A DNA stretch of 64,000 bases from Gnetum montanum. Lineage: Eukaryota > Streptophyta > Gnetopsida > Gnetales > Gnetaceae. Where the stretch lies: positions 233,049 through 297,048 of the forward strand of contig MNCI01002227.1 in the NCBI GenBank assembly GCA_015680685.1. The letters are read 5' to 3'. The notes under the pieces were generated by a model. It was not told where the DNA came from. It ran no database searches and saw only the letters and a list, made by a program, of their open reading frames with translations. A program made the translations under genes and the position numbers. Each line of letters starts with the position of its first letter. Positions within the stretch are counted from its first letter, which is position 1. This document shows, one piece after another, positions 9,520-21,016 of this stretch.

Positions 9520-11990
9520 ATATCAATGAAATCATCTTGAGAAGCTCTTTAACCTAGAATAAGAATAATTGAATTTGTCCCAAAGGAAAATTAATAAATT
9601 ATCTTCAAACTTAATGGTGATCTTTGCACTTTTAAACTAGTTAGCCTTGTTGAGGAAAACATGCAAAAAATAAGATCTATAGTGCAAGAATTACTAAACT
9701 CTAATGAAGATAAATTGATGAAGATGGTAGTTAAATGTTGATGGAGTATTGGAGTTATTAGAGAAAGTGGAATGATTTATGATAAAGTTGTTGAAATGAA
9801 TAGATTGTGAAGAATACTAAAGAAAAGAAACAATGCATAAGAAGTAGGGGAATAAGAGATGAGAATTTAATGAGAAATTCATGTAGTTGTTTTTATTAAA
9901 TTGAAAATCACACTTTGAAACATCATACAATTCTTGAGTTTATATAAAAATAATGGGATCATGTTAAAGTTCATTAAAAAGACAAGCCTCACCAAAATAA
10001 ATAAATAAATAAATTTTAAAAATAAAATATTTGAGTCAAAAAATAATAAAACTACTCGTCAATCCAAGAAATAAAAAAGTAAACATGCTTTATTTTATTT
10101 TTGTTTTCTTATAAGTGATGATCAAGTCTTTTGAATTATTTTTCTTCTGACATATCATATTAGTGTCAGCATATGTTTACTATCTAATAGGTATAGAGGA
10201 TCTATGAATCTAATAAGATTTTTAGATCAATTCAGATAATAAGAAAAAGAAAATCCATCCTTTATAAAATGAATGATTGTAAGAAAAATGAAAAATAATT
10301 TAGATTAACATTTATTGAAATAAAGCTTATGAATCCCTAATGATGATACATAGAAGACAAAAAATCCATGAAATGTCTGCATGTATCTAAGTAACTTTGT
10401 TCTAAACAATTCTACAAATGTATTCGACAAGCTACCAAAGGTAATTGAAAATGGATTTTACCATTAAAGAAATAAAAATGAACAAAAAAATTCACAGAAT
10501 TAAAATTGTTAATGAAATGTTCCAATAGTTAACAATTTTTATAAAATCTTTAAAAAATCATTAAAAACACATAAATCAAATAATTGAAATAATTTCTTTG
10601 AGTAATTAAATGAAAAAAATTCTACACATTCAATAGAATATATTCAAAATTTTATGAACACTACGAGGAACACTATCTCTCAAACAAAAAAGAAAAAGAT
10701 GAATAATAAAAACATGTAAAAGAATAACGAAGTGAAAGAAAAGAAACTAAATATATTAACTCGTACCAATGAGTAAAAGCATTTTGTTGATATGAAAAAC
10801 ATGAAAGGAATGCATGTAAACACGAAAATGGAATACATTCTTATTGGTGTGTTTGATCATGGACTTGGCACAGGCAATACGTGTCACATTAAGCACCTCA
10901 CTAGAAACATTCTTCATCTTCTAACTTAACAAATGCATGCAGAAAATGAACTTGTCTACCTATCTTTCTTTTTTACTTTAATATTGTGAAATGTTTTCTT
11001 CAAATCTAATACACCATGACAGTAGTGTGACTTAAGGCATGACTTATTCTTGATCTGGTCACATCACCTTGCAAGATCTTAAAAAAAAAAACATATACAT
11101 ACAAAGAATCATGTAAGAAAAATAGATTCTATTAAAAATGATTAATCAAGAAAAGGAAAATTTTGTTTAAGAAACAAGATAATTAGGACATGAAATGGTG
11201 TAGGTAATAACAAGTTAAGGACAATGACTCATGTGAACAATGAAAAATGTATGTTATGTAAATATGAAACATGACCTTTTGTTTTCTTTTTTTAATAATA
11301 GGTCTTAAATGTAACATTTATAATAGAAATACTACTAATGAAAATTAAAGTCCTAGGTCGTGGAAGGCAATAGTGGTGTTTCCTTGAAATTCCACTATTA
11401 GCATCAAATGTAACATTTTTATGAAACATCACTATTAGGCATTAAATGCCTATGTCCCAAAGCTTAACAATGGTGTTTTATAGAAATGAAACTATTGGGT
11501 CTAATGGTGGTATTTTTTTGCCAAAACGCCTATTTTGATCTTCAATTCCATACTCATAAAATGTATGCTTTAGAATAATGTTTTCTTGAAATGCTTCCAA
11601 TGATTTTTATAGGAATTTCATATTAAAATGCAATAAATGTGATAAGACATTGCAAACAATACTATTAATGAGATTTCCTTCTTTCTTTTACAAGAACCTT
11701 CAACTATAAGAGCCCAAAGGACCTCATGTAAATGTAACCATCATAGAAAGATTACTACTTAATTACATGAAAATTAAATGCATGAAATATAAATTTAAGC
11801 TAAGTCAATGTACTATAATATCTATGAATTAATTTTGATCTTCATTGCTAGAAACATGAGAATATCTAAGCATAATCACTCAAATAGAAACTCTAGACAA
11901 TCAAATTAATCATGCATTATGGACTTTTGTTGACTAACTACAAATCACAAAAAATGATAAGAATATGCCTACATTAAACTAAATAATGAA
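9520..11990. other. AT-rich sequence without recognisable genes
   Basis: No ORF here matches a family I know. A minus-strand TATA-like box (TATATAAACTC) lies near 9941-9951 and could belong to an LTR. Short AAAT and poly-A/T tracts occur near 9990-10040 and 11080-11090. At 11355-11530 there is a motif array (separate entry). The remainder looks like decayed, unclassifiable repeat sequence. Confidence 0.4.
11355..11530. repeat. Inverted motif array GAAAN(2-4)CACTATT
   Basis: Words AATAGTGGTGTTTC, GAAATTCCACTATT, GAAACATCACTATT, AATGGTGTTTTA, GAAATGAAACTATT and AATGGTGGTATTTT alternate in both orientations over about 175 bp. A plus-strand TATA-like ACTATAAGAGCC follows at about 11702-11715. 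This may be another LTR U3 array or the subterminal repeats of a DNA transposon; neither end was found. Confidence 0.35.
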
Positions 11991-13093
11991 AAATACATCA
12001 TCGGGTTGCTTATATTTTTAGGAAACCAAGATAATAGTGCAAACACATCTACATCAATACCTAAATTTTACATTTTTGACTTTATTTGATGTCATTTTTG
12101 ATAGATGATGGTGTTTGGTAGATTTTCTTGGTTAATGTTGTACCTATATTATTTGAGAGAGTTACTCCTTTTCTCATGTATTTCTTCTAACTCATGACTA
12201 CCTTCTATGATTCCATTTGCTTCTATTTCATTCCTATTTTCAATAATTAATATTTAAGAATAATTAAAAGTAATATTAAAAACTACAACATCTCTTACTT
12301 GCAACTTCTATTCATTTTCAATATCTTTAATAAATTAATCTTTATCAAATACCAAGTTTTAGCAAATTCTTCTTCATTGTAATTAACAAAATGCATGAAA
12401 TAGCTTTATCACCAAGCTTCAATCTTTGTTGTTCAAGCACATGCACATATGCATTGCAAACAAAAACTTTTATATGAGAGAACAATTCTTTTTTACTAAG
12501 CTACATTCATTCTTTTTAAAACATTTTCTTCTAATGAAACTCTAGAAGAGATATTAATTAAATAGTATATTGCACACATGACTTCACTCAAAAATGACTT
12601 AGGTAGGTTAGTTAAAAAAAGTATAGACCTAATTCTTTCAACAATAGTTTTATTTAATTATTTAACCTGACCATTTTTTGAGAAGTTACCATAATAGTCT
12701 TTTAATGTATTATCCCATGTTCAACATATTATCCTTCAAATTTCTTTGAGGTATATTCACCTTCATTGTTTCTTAAAATGCATTCTATTATTTTTCATAT
12801 ATTTATTATAATGTTTCTATGAAAATACTAAAATAATTCAAAGACATGATCTTTATATTTCATAATATAAATCCATTTTTTGGATGTATCATCTATGAAA
12901 ATTAACAAAATATAAAGTAACAATAAAAGTTTCTTCTATCATAAGACTGCATATATCAAAATGTACCAAATCTAAAATGCATGATGCTTCTTATCAATTA
13001 AATAATGTTCACAAGAGGATAATGAGACATCTTTAATATTTCAAAGAACCTTTATCTTTATCAAAGGATTCATTATTTTCTAATGAATATAGC
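11990..13093 (-). pseudogene. pol: Copia integrase relic, left part of the host of nest E2
   Basis: Minus-strand fragments near 12700-12800 read LRNNEGEYTSKKFEG and VEHGI, matching the copia LRSDNGGEYxSxxF and HGI blocks that hold the second catalytic Asp. At about 12600-12700 an S/TPQQNG-like segment is decayed. At 12360-12490 HIKVFVCNAYVHVLEQQ matches the VFGCxAYxHVPxxxRxKLD block. Pre-integrase sequence runs up to 13093 and is cut there by E2 with TSD ATAGC. RT is not visible below 11990. Confidence 0.65.
13089..13093. repeat. Target-site duplication of E2, left copy (ATAGC)
   Basis: ATAGC directly precedes the LTR end TGATGAG at 13094 and recurs directly after the other LTR end at 36322-36326. 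This 5-bp match shows that the two LTRs 22 kb apart bound one insertion. Confidence 0.85.
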
Positions 13094-14023
13094 TGATGAG
13101 TGGCGAGGTACCCCTACGCTCAACCATATGAATCACAAGTGTTCACACATGATCCGGTCAAATTTCATGGATGGGACTAGTTGTGGTATCTAGATCGTTA
13201 TGCTTTAATCATAGTTTGTTGTCTTCCCACTTGGACTAGTGGTAGCTTTGTCACATATGGTTTAGTCCAAAGTGAGGCATATGATGTTGTTCCTAATTCC
13301 ACGCTACTCCTAATGACGATAAAGAGATGAATTAATTAAACTAATGAATAATGAGAAATAAGATCTAAACTAGCCTATGGACAATGGTATCTGCTCTTAA
13401 CCATCTGTACATGTTTTGGACTTTGTGAGATTACTTTTCAGGTTGCCAAGTGTACATCATTGGTTGTGCCAAACGATACACTTCTGGATTACCAAGTATA
13501 TACTTTTAAATGCTCATGATTAAGACATACACATTCTGCTTAATAACAGGAATAGTAAATAACAATAAAGGAAAACATTTAACTAAAGAAAATAGTAAAT
13601 AATTAACAATTAAAAGCAATAATAATCTAAGTGGATGTTGTAATGATGGGAGTAATCTTGATCTTTATTGCCAATTATGTAACGTGTCCAGGTCTGTCAC
13701 ACTCGAACAAAGGTGTTGTATGATTACAGACATCACACTACGGGCATGCACTGTAAATAACAGACTTTAAAGAAAAGAAACTGAAAACTAACTTGAAAAC
13801 TGACTCAAAATAGGAGCCTAGGCATTGTATTTATAGGCCAAAGTATATACCCTGATGTCAAATACCTGATGTCACATCTAGGCCATGACGTTGCATATGT
13901 GACATTGTGGCCTCGACGTCGTGTACCTAACATCAAAGCAGATAGAAAAAAAAATAATTCATTAGATGTTAAGGCTCTAATGTCAAGGCTCTGATGTCAA
14001 GATAGGAAAATCATGACTCATCA
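13094..14023 (-). repeat. 3' LTR of E2 (930 bp)
   Basis: It starts TGATGAG and ends CTCATCA. The polypurine tract lies at 14024-14037. Minus-strand TATA CCTATAAATAC is at 13827-13837. Between the TATA box and the LTR terminus there are about seven words related to TGACGTCA. Confidence 0.88.
13827..14010 (-). promoter_or_regulatory. E2 U3 promoter: TATA plus GACGTC-type array
   Basis: From about 13851 the U3 carries TGATGTCA (twice), GACGTTG, TGTGACATT, TCGACGTCG, TAACATCA and, nearer the terminus, TAATGTCA and TGATGTCA. These are the palindrome TGACGTCA with C-to-T or G-to-A changes. TGACGTCA is the known core bound by plant bZIP/TGA factors; binding here is inference. Confidence 0.6.
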
Positions 14024-14037
14024 TACCCCCACGACTA
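14024..14037 (-). other. Polypurine tract of E2
   Basis: Minus strand TAGTCGTGGGGGTA directly abuts the 3' LTR. It would prime plus-strand DNA synthesis. The same tract abuts the 3' LTRs of E4 (25824) and E5 (38025), and a variant abuts that of E3 (21003). Confidence 0.75.
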
Positions 14038-14927
14038 AATGAAAACTCGTCCTTGAGTTAAACAAAATTAGGAACAAGTTTCGTACAAAATATTGGGTAG
14101 GTATGGGATTATTGACTAACATACAAACTGACTCAAGTGGAATAGATAGATGATGAGTTCCCAAGTGTACAAAGTTACAAGCTTTACAAAATTGGATGTT
14201 CATGATAAGAGAAGTGAACACCCTGGAAAAAAATTGACATCCAACACCTCTTGGCAGCTAAAGAGAGAGATAGAAGATCCAATGATCATGAATAGTCTTC
14301 ATCACAAGGTGCTGCTAAATCATCCTTGGTGAAGATAGTCTCGCTTCTAGTCCATGCTTCCCACTATAATCAAAATAGAATCATGAATTAGTATGTTATG
14401 TGTAACACATAGCTATTAGGTACCTTGTCTCTTCAGTGGTTACACTCAACTAGGTTGTGATTATGGTAGATTGATTCCTTTAGGAGTGTTAGCAAGAAGG
14501 CTGCTGACAAATAGGGTCAAATAGATAAGAAATCCATTAAATTTGAAAAATTTTGACATAAGGAAATATTTGAAGAGGGCGTAAGAATTCACAACAATAA
14601 AAAGGAAAGTTCGCTAAAAAATGTTATGAAGATGTACACAATTGGATATCATTGATGGAGTAAACAAAAAGATTTGATTGTAAGAGTGTTTAAGGATAAA
14701 GAACATAACTAATCCAACCAAAAGATATGCAAGTGGGTCCTTCCCAAAGTAGGTAGAAGTCTTTTATGCCCTTACATAACTTCAAACCAAAGAGTCTATG
14801 GGCTTTGTGGATGATTAATGGTTATAAAAGGTTAAGTACAAAAACTCGAAAGAAACTAACTAAGAATTCCAACACATCAAACCAAGACATTGAATAAGAA
14901 CATGAAAGAGATAGTGAGGTGAGACAT
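14038..14927 (-). other. 3' noncoding region of E2, distal piece
   Basis: This stretch has no coding potential that fits a family. It aligns by eye with E4 25840-26800: both carry AAACTCGTCCTTGAG or AAACTTGTCCTTGAG just inside the tract, and a block near 14700-14830 matching 26575-26690 in E4 (GCAAGTGGGTCCTTCCC versus GCCAGTGGGTTCTCCCC). It is interrupted at 14927 by E3. Confidence 0.6.
14923..14927. repeat. Target-site duplication of E3, left copy (GACAT)
   Basis: GACAT precedes the 5' LTR of E3 and recurs at 21880-21884 after the 3' LTR. The match extends to GAGACAT if the last two LTR bases are included by chance. Confidence 0.8.
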
Positions 14928-15725
14928 TGATGGGACACGATATCGCATACGCGATATTGCATCCTTCCCTGCGATATTGTGTACACGATATTGTAGCATG
15001 TCGTCAAATCTATAAATAAGAGGCATCTCTCCCTTATTTTTCCATCTAGATCTAGACCGTAGCCAAACTCTTGCCATTTTTCCATTCTAGAGTTAGAATA
15101 ATTTCCATGTGCCCACAGTAGGAGTCCCAAAGTGAATGGATCTTTATTCGAGAAATTCTATACTTGAGCACACAGTTGTGTATGGAAATAAAGATGAACT
15201 TTTGGATAAACCTTGCAGTGCATGGACTAAGCTAAATAGGACTTTAATTGTTGTTAATTGTTTAAATGCTTTATTAGTCAATTAATATTTCTCAACCCTC
15301 AACTCGCATAGTTAAGTGCATTCAGTACAACTGCTTCAAGCACGTGCGTTACGCTTGGTAATCCCAGTAACGAATAGCGTTTGGTAATCCCAAAAGGTTG
15401 CATTGGTTCAGGGTGTGAACGGCAAGTGGGACAGATACTGATGCTAGGCATTAGAACTTAGTTAGTTAAAGTTAGTTACTTAGTACCTTCACCCTTTCCC
15501 TCATTAGCATAGGAGATAAAACATAAAAGCCATAAAAATCACATACCTCAGACTTACTTAACCATACAACCATGACAAATACAAGTAAGTCTGGGAAGAC
15601 AATGAATGATTAACCTTAAGTGTTCCATAAGGCATGTAGGAACTTAGTTTGCAGAGTTTGACCAGATCATGCGTGTAACACTTGTATTTGTATGGTTGAG
15701 TGTAGGGGTACCTCGCCACTCATCA
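14928..15725 (+). repeat. 5' LTR of E3 (798 bp)
   Basis: It starts TGATGGG and ends CTCATCA. Palindromic GATATC repeats occupy 14938-14998, followed by TATA CTATAAATAAG at 15010-15020. Within R/U5 there is a short repeat of TTGGTAATCCCA near 15355-15395. The sequence is closely related to the E1 LTR in reverse complement. Confidence 0.9.
14938..15020 (+). promoter_or_regulatory. E3 U3 promoter: two GATATC-type palindromes plus TATA box
   Basis: CGATATCGCATACGCGATAT and, after a 16-bp gap, GCGATATTGTGTACACGATA are imperfect versions of the perfect palindrome in E1. CTATAAATAAG follows about 12 bp later. Several differences from E1 are C-to-T or G-to-A at CpG sites. Confidence 0.7.
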
Positions 15726-15726
15726 T

Positions 15727-15744
15727 TGGCGTCGTTGCTGGGGA
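15727..15744 (+). other. Primer-binding site of E3 (tRNA-Asp)
   Basis: TGGCGTCGTTGCTGGGGA differs at two positions from the complement of the plant tRNA-Asp 3' end (TGGCGCCGTTGCCGGGGA). It lies one base after the LTR. It is the best-preserved PBS in the window. Confidence 0.85.
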
Positions 15745-15870
15745 CTAAGTTGTTTGTACGCTAAGTAGAACATAGGAGATCATCCACATCGTTGAGAAGC
15801 TTAAACAAACCCTTAGGGTTATTCAAAAGAAAATTTAAACAACGGTCTATAGCACACCGACAAGATAGCA

Positions 15871-18350
15871 ATGTCTTCTTCTTCTCATAAAAGCACTTCA
15901 CCACCTAGGGATCATATAAGAGATAGTCAGTGGCACAACATACATAACCAAGAACCACCAGTTCCTCAATAGTATCAGGTGGTACATACTCATCACGATG
16001 AGTATATACCTGATTTTACTTTTATCCTCCATCAGGATGATCAACTACGCTGGAGAGACTTGCAAGGTAACATAGTGTTACTCCCAGATCGGGCAGTCCC
16101 TAACATGTTCCTTCATGCTCTTGCATAGATAGGCATGATGGAACTATACACTGAATACGTTACATGTGATTATGACACAAGGGATTACCATCCCACAGTG
16201 GTGCAATGTCTAAGGGACTCACAGAAGGAGAGTTATCACACATTGTTGAAGGGCAAGGGACCCTGCAATGCCTCGCCTATCATAAGAGAAATTAAGGGTG
16301 CTGAACCTATCTTAATAGGTTCTTCACAAAATGATGTTCCCCCTCCTAACAATAGTGAGGAGGTGGTGTATTAGAACCTTCACTCCACGATATACAACCC
16401 TGGTTCTGATGCCCATGAACACCAAGTGTTCAATGAGGGAACACACACACAAGATAAGGGTGAGCATTCTGATCGTCATCATGATCGGGATCGGGATCAC
16501 CGAAGAGAAGGTAGGAAACATCGTCATGGCGATGGTTCTCTTTCCTCATCCCCTTCATCGCATCACTCATCCTCTCCTTCCACATCAGGACGTAGGAACA
16601 AAGAGCCTAACCATGAGGATAAGGGTAAGGATAAGAAAAATGAGAAACCTCAATGAGAGAATCGAGAGCGAGGATGAGGGCATTCTAGGGAATCTAGGCA
16701 TGGAAGAAGGGAAAGTAGGGAACCACGTAGGCATCATAGATGCCATGAGAGGAATGACAACGATGAACCCCTACTTTCCACCTGAAGTATGTTAGATATT
16801 ACGGAGGTTGTTAGAATACCTAAAAGGTACCAAAAAGATAGCTGGATCAAGAGACTAGACATGAATAATCCCACGATTTGAGGGGTGATACAACACTGAT
16901 CCGCAAAACCACTTACAAGAATTTCACAATGCTTGTGCCTTGCAAAATATTGAAAATGAGTGGCAAAAGTTAAAGTTGTTCCCAAGGACACTCATAAAAG
17001 AAGTAGAAAGTTGGTACCGGTCCTTAGAACCAGAAACCATTAGGAGATGGAGTACGATGCTAGAACTATTTAATGATAAATATCAAATGTACTCCTGAGT
17101 GTCCAACTTACGAAAATAGATCCAAGGATGGAAGCAGGGTAATCACGAACCCTTGGATGCTGCCATAGGCTGATATTATGCATTGCTACATCACTGCCTG
17201 GGCCATGGTTATGCACAATGGGATCAACTATGCCACCTCGTAGATTGGCTAAGACATGAAACCAGGAGAACCCTTGGAACATATGCCCAAGGCAGATTAT
17301 CAAAACTTAGGTCCCATGAGGTGCACAAATTGTTGGAGCAAGTATCTAAGGAAGCAGTTGAGCTACGGAAAAGAGAAAGTGTGGAAGAGTATAACTGCAA
17401 TTCTTCCCTCCGAAAGAAGGGAGTAAGATTCTCTGAGGAAGAGGATGAGTCACCAATTGAAGAGTTGGTGAATAGAAAAACCTTACCGTGTCAAAAGTTA
17501 ACAACTGAAGTGTCGGCTAAGGTAGATCAAATGTGGGACTTCTTAGAAAGTAGATTCAAAACCATTTTAAAAATCATAGAGGAGTCTAAGGAACGAAGTA
17601 GTAACTTTGATAAGAAAAAGAGGAGAGATTCAGACCATGCACGTAACAAGGGTAAGGGAAAAATGACTATCACCGATGAGGTTGTGGACTCTGATATAGA
17701 CAATGATGGTGGATGTGAGATCTACCAATATGGCCATCCTAAGGGATGTTTCCCAATAATCTCACATCTGCAAGAGTCTGGGGTGTATGCACTCAACCCA
17801 AGACTTAACAAATGGCAAGCACCCTGTCGGTTACCTTATCCCCAAGATAACCCAAGGCAGTTCCACCAACCGTTAACATATTATCCAAGTGGAACTCTTC
17901 CACAACCCATCAGGCAATACTAGTAGTGGCAATACCCACAGTCATGGGGGATGCCACCACCTAGACAACAATACCCTTACCGACAACTAGACCTGTATGG
18001 CTATTACATGCAGTAGCCGATTTCTCCAAGTGACTCTATGGATCACGTAACCCCACAACATCACTACCAAGTTTGAGAGTATTTTAGAACTCCTTCTCCA
18101 CTACCAACTGCTCCAACGATGCAAGGGAAACTCCCCACTCAACTGCAGCAATGTAATGCTACGAGAGCTGTAAACTTTCAACCCGCTACTGGTTTTGACA
18201 ACTGCACAAAAAGAAGATCTTTCTTCAGAACCAAAAGCCCAAACAAGCTCTCACAACACAAGCGGTTGAGTCTATACACACTCCTCCAAAAAATAAGGCT
18301 TTGGAGCTCCCTTCAAACCAACAACAGACCTTAACGCACACGGTTATGTT
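15871..18350 (+). pseudogene. gag: Decayed gag of E3
   Basis: The start at 15871 gives MSSSSHKSTSPPRD. The order is an N-terminal segment, a His/Asp/Arg/Ser-rich RS-like stretch (16426-16760), a capsid region broken by frameshifts (16790-17180), then a long open stretch (17183-17923) with the block GHGYAQ and TYAQGRLSKLRSHEVH, an acidic and basic coiled-coil-like part, a knuckle-like CEIYQYGHPKGC, and a Pro/Gln/Tyr-rich tail. Stops near 15970, 16128, 16372, 16655, 17924 and elsewhere make it non-functional. Capsid sequence matches E2 and E4. Confidence 0.85.
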
Positions 18351-18369
18351 AACATAAAACGTTATTGAA

Positions 18370-19176
18370 TGTATCAAGGTGGGCCACCTTCCCAAGAAAT
18401 TCTTTAATCCTGAAAGTCCCCTAATTCACCTCCAAGTCACTGGGAATGAACCTCATAAGGCTCTTCTTAACTCAGGTTTTGGAGTCAACTTAATCTCATG
18501 AGAAATGTATAAAGCCTGGAACCTACCTCCACTCAAGAAGAGCAATATTCAACTAGAGCTAGCTGATCAGTCCATCACTATTCCCTTGGGATTGGTGGAA
18601 GACATCGTTACCACTGTGTGTGGTTGGTCATACCCAGCTAATTTCCTAGTGATAGAAGTCAAGAGTAACAATGGGAACTTCCCAATTATAATGGGGAGGG
18701 CATGGCTAAGTACCATATAAGCATGCCTAGGAATCTACGATCTTTCCTTGGAAATATCTAAGGAAAACATTTATGGAAAGATTGAGAGGAAGAAAGTTCC
18801 ATGCATCACATACAGTGATATAGAGGGTGATGACATGGAGGAATGCTTAGCATCTCCTACATGCAACCAATGTGTCGAGGAAACTCAAATACAAAGGTGC
18901 TTCTATGTAGCAACCACACAACAAGAGAACACCCAGTGGTTGAAAGCTAATCAAAAGAGCAACTTTCCAACATGCATGGAACGAACTGGGGGAACAACTT
19001 GCACCCACAACGAAAGCATAGATACATTGGAATATGACTGTCATCAACTTCCAACCCTTAACCTAAAAACATCAGTTGGGAGAAGTTGGACACATTTAAG
19101 AAATTCAAACAAATGCTCATTATTTTGGATCTCTCCCTTTCAATTCAGTCATGGGGGAGATGGCCACCTATGCTGA
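18370..19176 (+). pseudogene. pol: Protease of E3, fused in frame to the pol C-terminus
   Basis: The retropepsin domain runs from about 18400 to 18780. LLNSGFGVNLIS shows the catalytic Asp changed to Asn, followed by a stop, then 71 open codons to the second conserved block FPIIMGRAWLST. A further 142 codons (18748-19176) hold the region after PR and end CSLFWISPFQF..GDGHLC. The segment CSLFWIS is homologous to the codons just before the pol stop of E4 (around 27770). RT, RNase H and integrase, about 2.8 kb in E4, are therefore deleted between them without loss of frame. Confidence 0.8.
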
Positions 19177-21002
19177 TCATTTGAGGCCCTCAGTTCTTTT
19201 AAGTTTTTGTTTTGCAAATTTTTTTTACAAATTTCTTTAACTTTTCTTATTTTTGTTTTACAACATCGTTTGTACTTTTTCTTTTATCCATTTTATTAAG
19301 TTTGTCATGTAATAAGTGCTCTTAATGATGGTATGAACTATTTTCTATTGGTTTCCAATGTTTGGTTTTTACCTTTAAGTGATGATGTTGATACTAAGGT
19401 ATGGTTCTTTTGATATAATAGGTAATGAGTCCACATCATCCGTGTATCCATAGAATTCTATGGTCTCTCTTGGCTTGAAATTGTACAGTCCCTTTCTTCA
19501 AAATAATAAGAACTATCAATGAATTGGTGACTAGACATTTCTCAAACTAAAGAAGGACTCAAGGATTGAAAAGGGTGTGACTTCAAGGGGATTTAATGAA
19601 CTTGTGTTGGCCGTTCTCTTGAGTGCTTGGATGTTTTCTTCTTGATTTTTCTTACCATTCCGACGTTGCCACCTTATTGGGAAGCTGAGCAAATAAAAAT
19701 AACAAAGTCTTTGCATGGTGTGGTTCTCACATATAAATATAAAAAAAAACCAGTGGGAATTCAAAGAACACCCCTTAGATGAAATAATTATTTGGGCTCC
19801 AAGCACTGGTTATGGAACTAAAAACATGTTCCCTCTAACTAAGGTCCTTCTCGCTTCCTACTTTCTCCTCCCTTGTTTCGTCGAAATGGTGGTGGCTCTT
19901 TGGTGGAAGCATTCTTGTTACTTCAAGTGGATGGATGGGCCAAATGCATTAATGCAAAGTCACTGGATGTGGTTTGTTTGAGGCCATATTTGAAATGGGA
20001 TCTACTAAGTCACATTAATCATTAAATACACAAGGCGTTGTACACCACCTTGTTCTTGAGACTCCATTCCATTCTCTTCTTTCCATCGTTCTTTCTCCAT
20101 TGTCCACCTCATTGCTGGTTGTATCATTAGTGTATATTTTGGTTGACACATTGTTTTTCTCGTGGTAAATTCTTGTGGTTAAGACTTTAACTCTTGTTCC
20201 AAATGACATTCCTAGAGCCTACAAACTCTTCGAATGTGGGTTTGTCAGGGCGTTAAGGGCATGAGCCTGCTTTAGGGAGGACCCATTGGCGTTTCTATTT
20301 GGTGCACTACTTAAATTATTTCCCTTAAAAATTTTTGCAATCAGCCTTATTTTGTTCATTTCCATCTTGACATCCATTTCATCTATGTTATAGTTGTCTC
20401 TTTTTCTCCATCTTTCTTATCCCTTTTCTTTCTCCATTCTATTACTATAGGAGGCTTGCTCTTAGTCATGGGGATCCTGACCCAATTTTTTTGATTTTCT
20501 CCTAACCCCTACACCTTCGATAGTCACCAATATTATATCTCCAAAATCTGCAATTAGCCATACCACAACTCAGCCAATGGACCTTTCACCAAAGCAAGGT
20601 ATCAACTGCATTGTAATTTATTTACCCTTGCTAATATATGACTATGTTGTGTGTGCAGATGACAATCATACAACAACGAATTGGATCTAGAGGGAACACT
20701 TGGAATGGATCGATGCTGAAGCAGTTATGCAAGGAACAAGATTGATGGTGCACTTAAAAATGGACAACAAAAGGCGTAATTCTGGTGTTGGTAGTAGCAA
20801 ACCTCTTCTCTCTTCTCTCTTCTCTTTCAACTGCCAAATAAGGCCTGATGTCAAATGTATAAAGCGTTCACTCTTTTTGTCGTGAATACCAATTTTTTCA
20901 TGTTCTGTAATGATGATCTATTCACATATCATCCCATTCACCATTATTTCTATTCAAGTCAATAATCCCATACCTTCCCATACTCGAGGACGAGTTTTTA
21001 TT
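19177..21002 (+). other. 3' noncoding region of E3
   Basis: There is no recognisable coding sequence in about 1.8 kb. It is homologous to the reverse complement of E4 25838-27740 (for example, the block around TCCACATCATCC near 19430 and 27450). It begins at a polypurine-like tract (19146-19160), holds a second at 20463-20474, and ends at the functional one at 21003. Short plus-strand ORFs inside (19715-19981, 20700-20885) have no family match and are not conserved as frames in E4. Confidence 0.65.
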
Positions 21003-21016
21003 CAGTCATGGGGGTA
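21003..21016 (+). other. Polypurine tract of E3
   Basis: CAGTCATGGGGGTA abuts the 3' LTR. The same 12-mer CAGTCATGGGGG occurs at 19146. Confidence 0.75.

Noticed and set aside
4341-10010. 4.3-5.0 kb and 9.5-10.0 kb as the LTR pair of the copia element
   Set aside because: The TATA regions and motif words differ and I could not align the blocks, so they are not called a pair.
16331-16795. 154-codon plus-strand ORF in E3
   Set aside because: Shifted frame over the RS-like region of gag, which stays open because of biased codon composition. The homologous frame in E1 is also a shadow.
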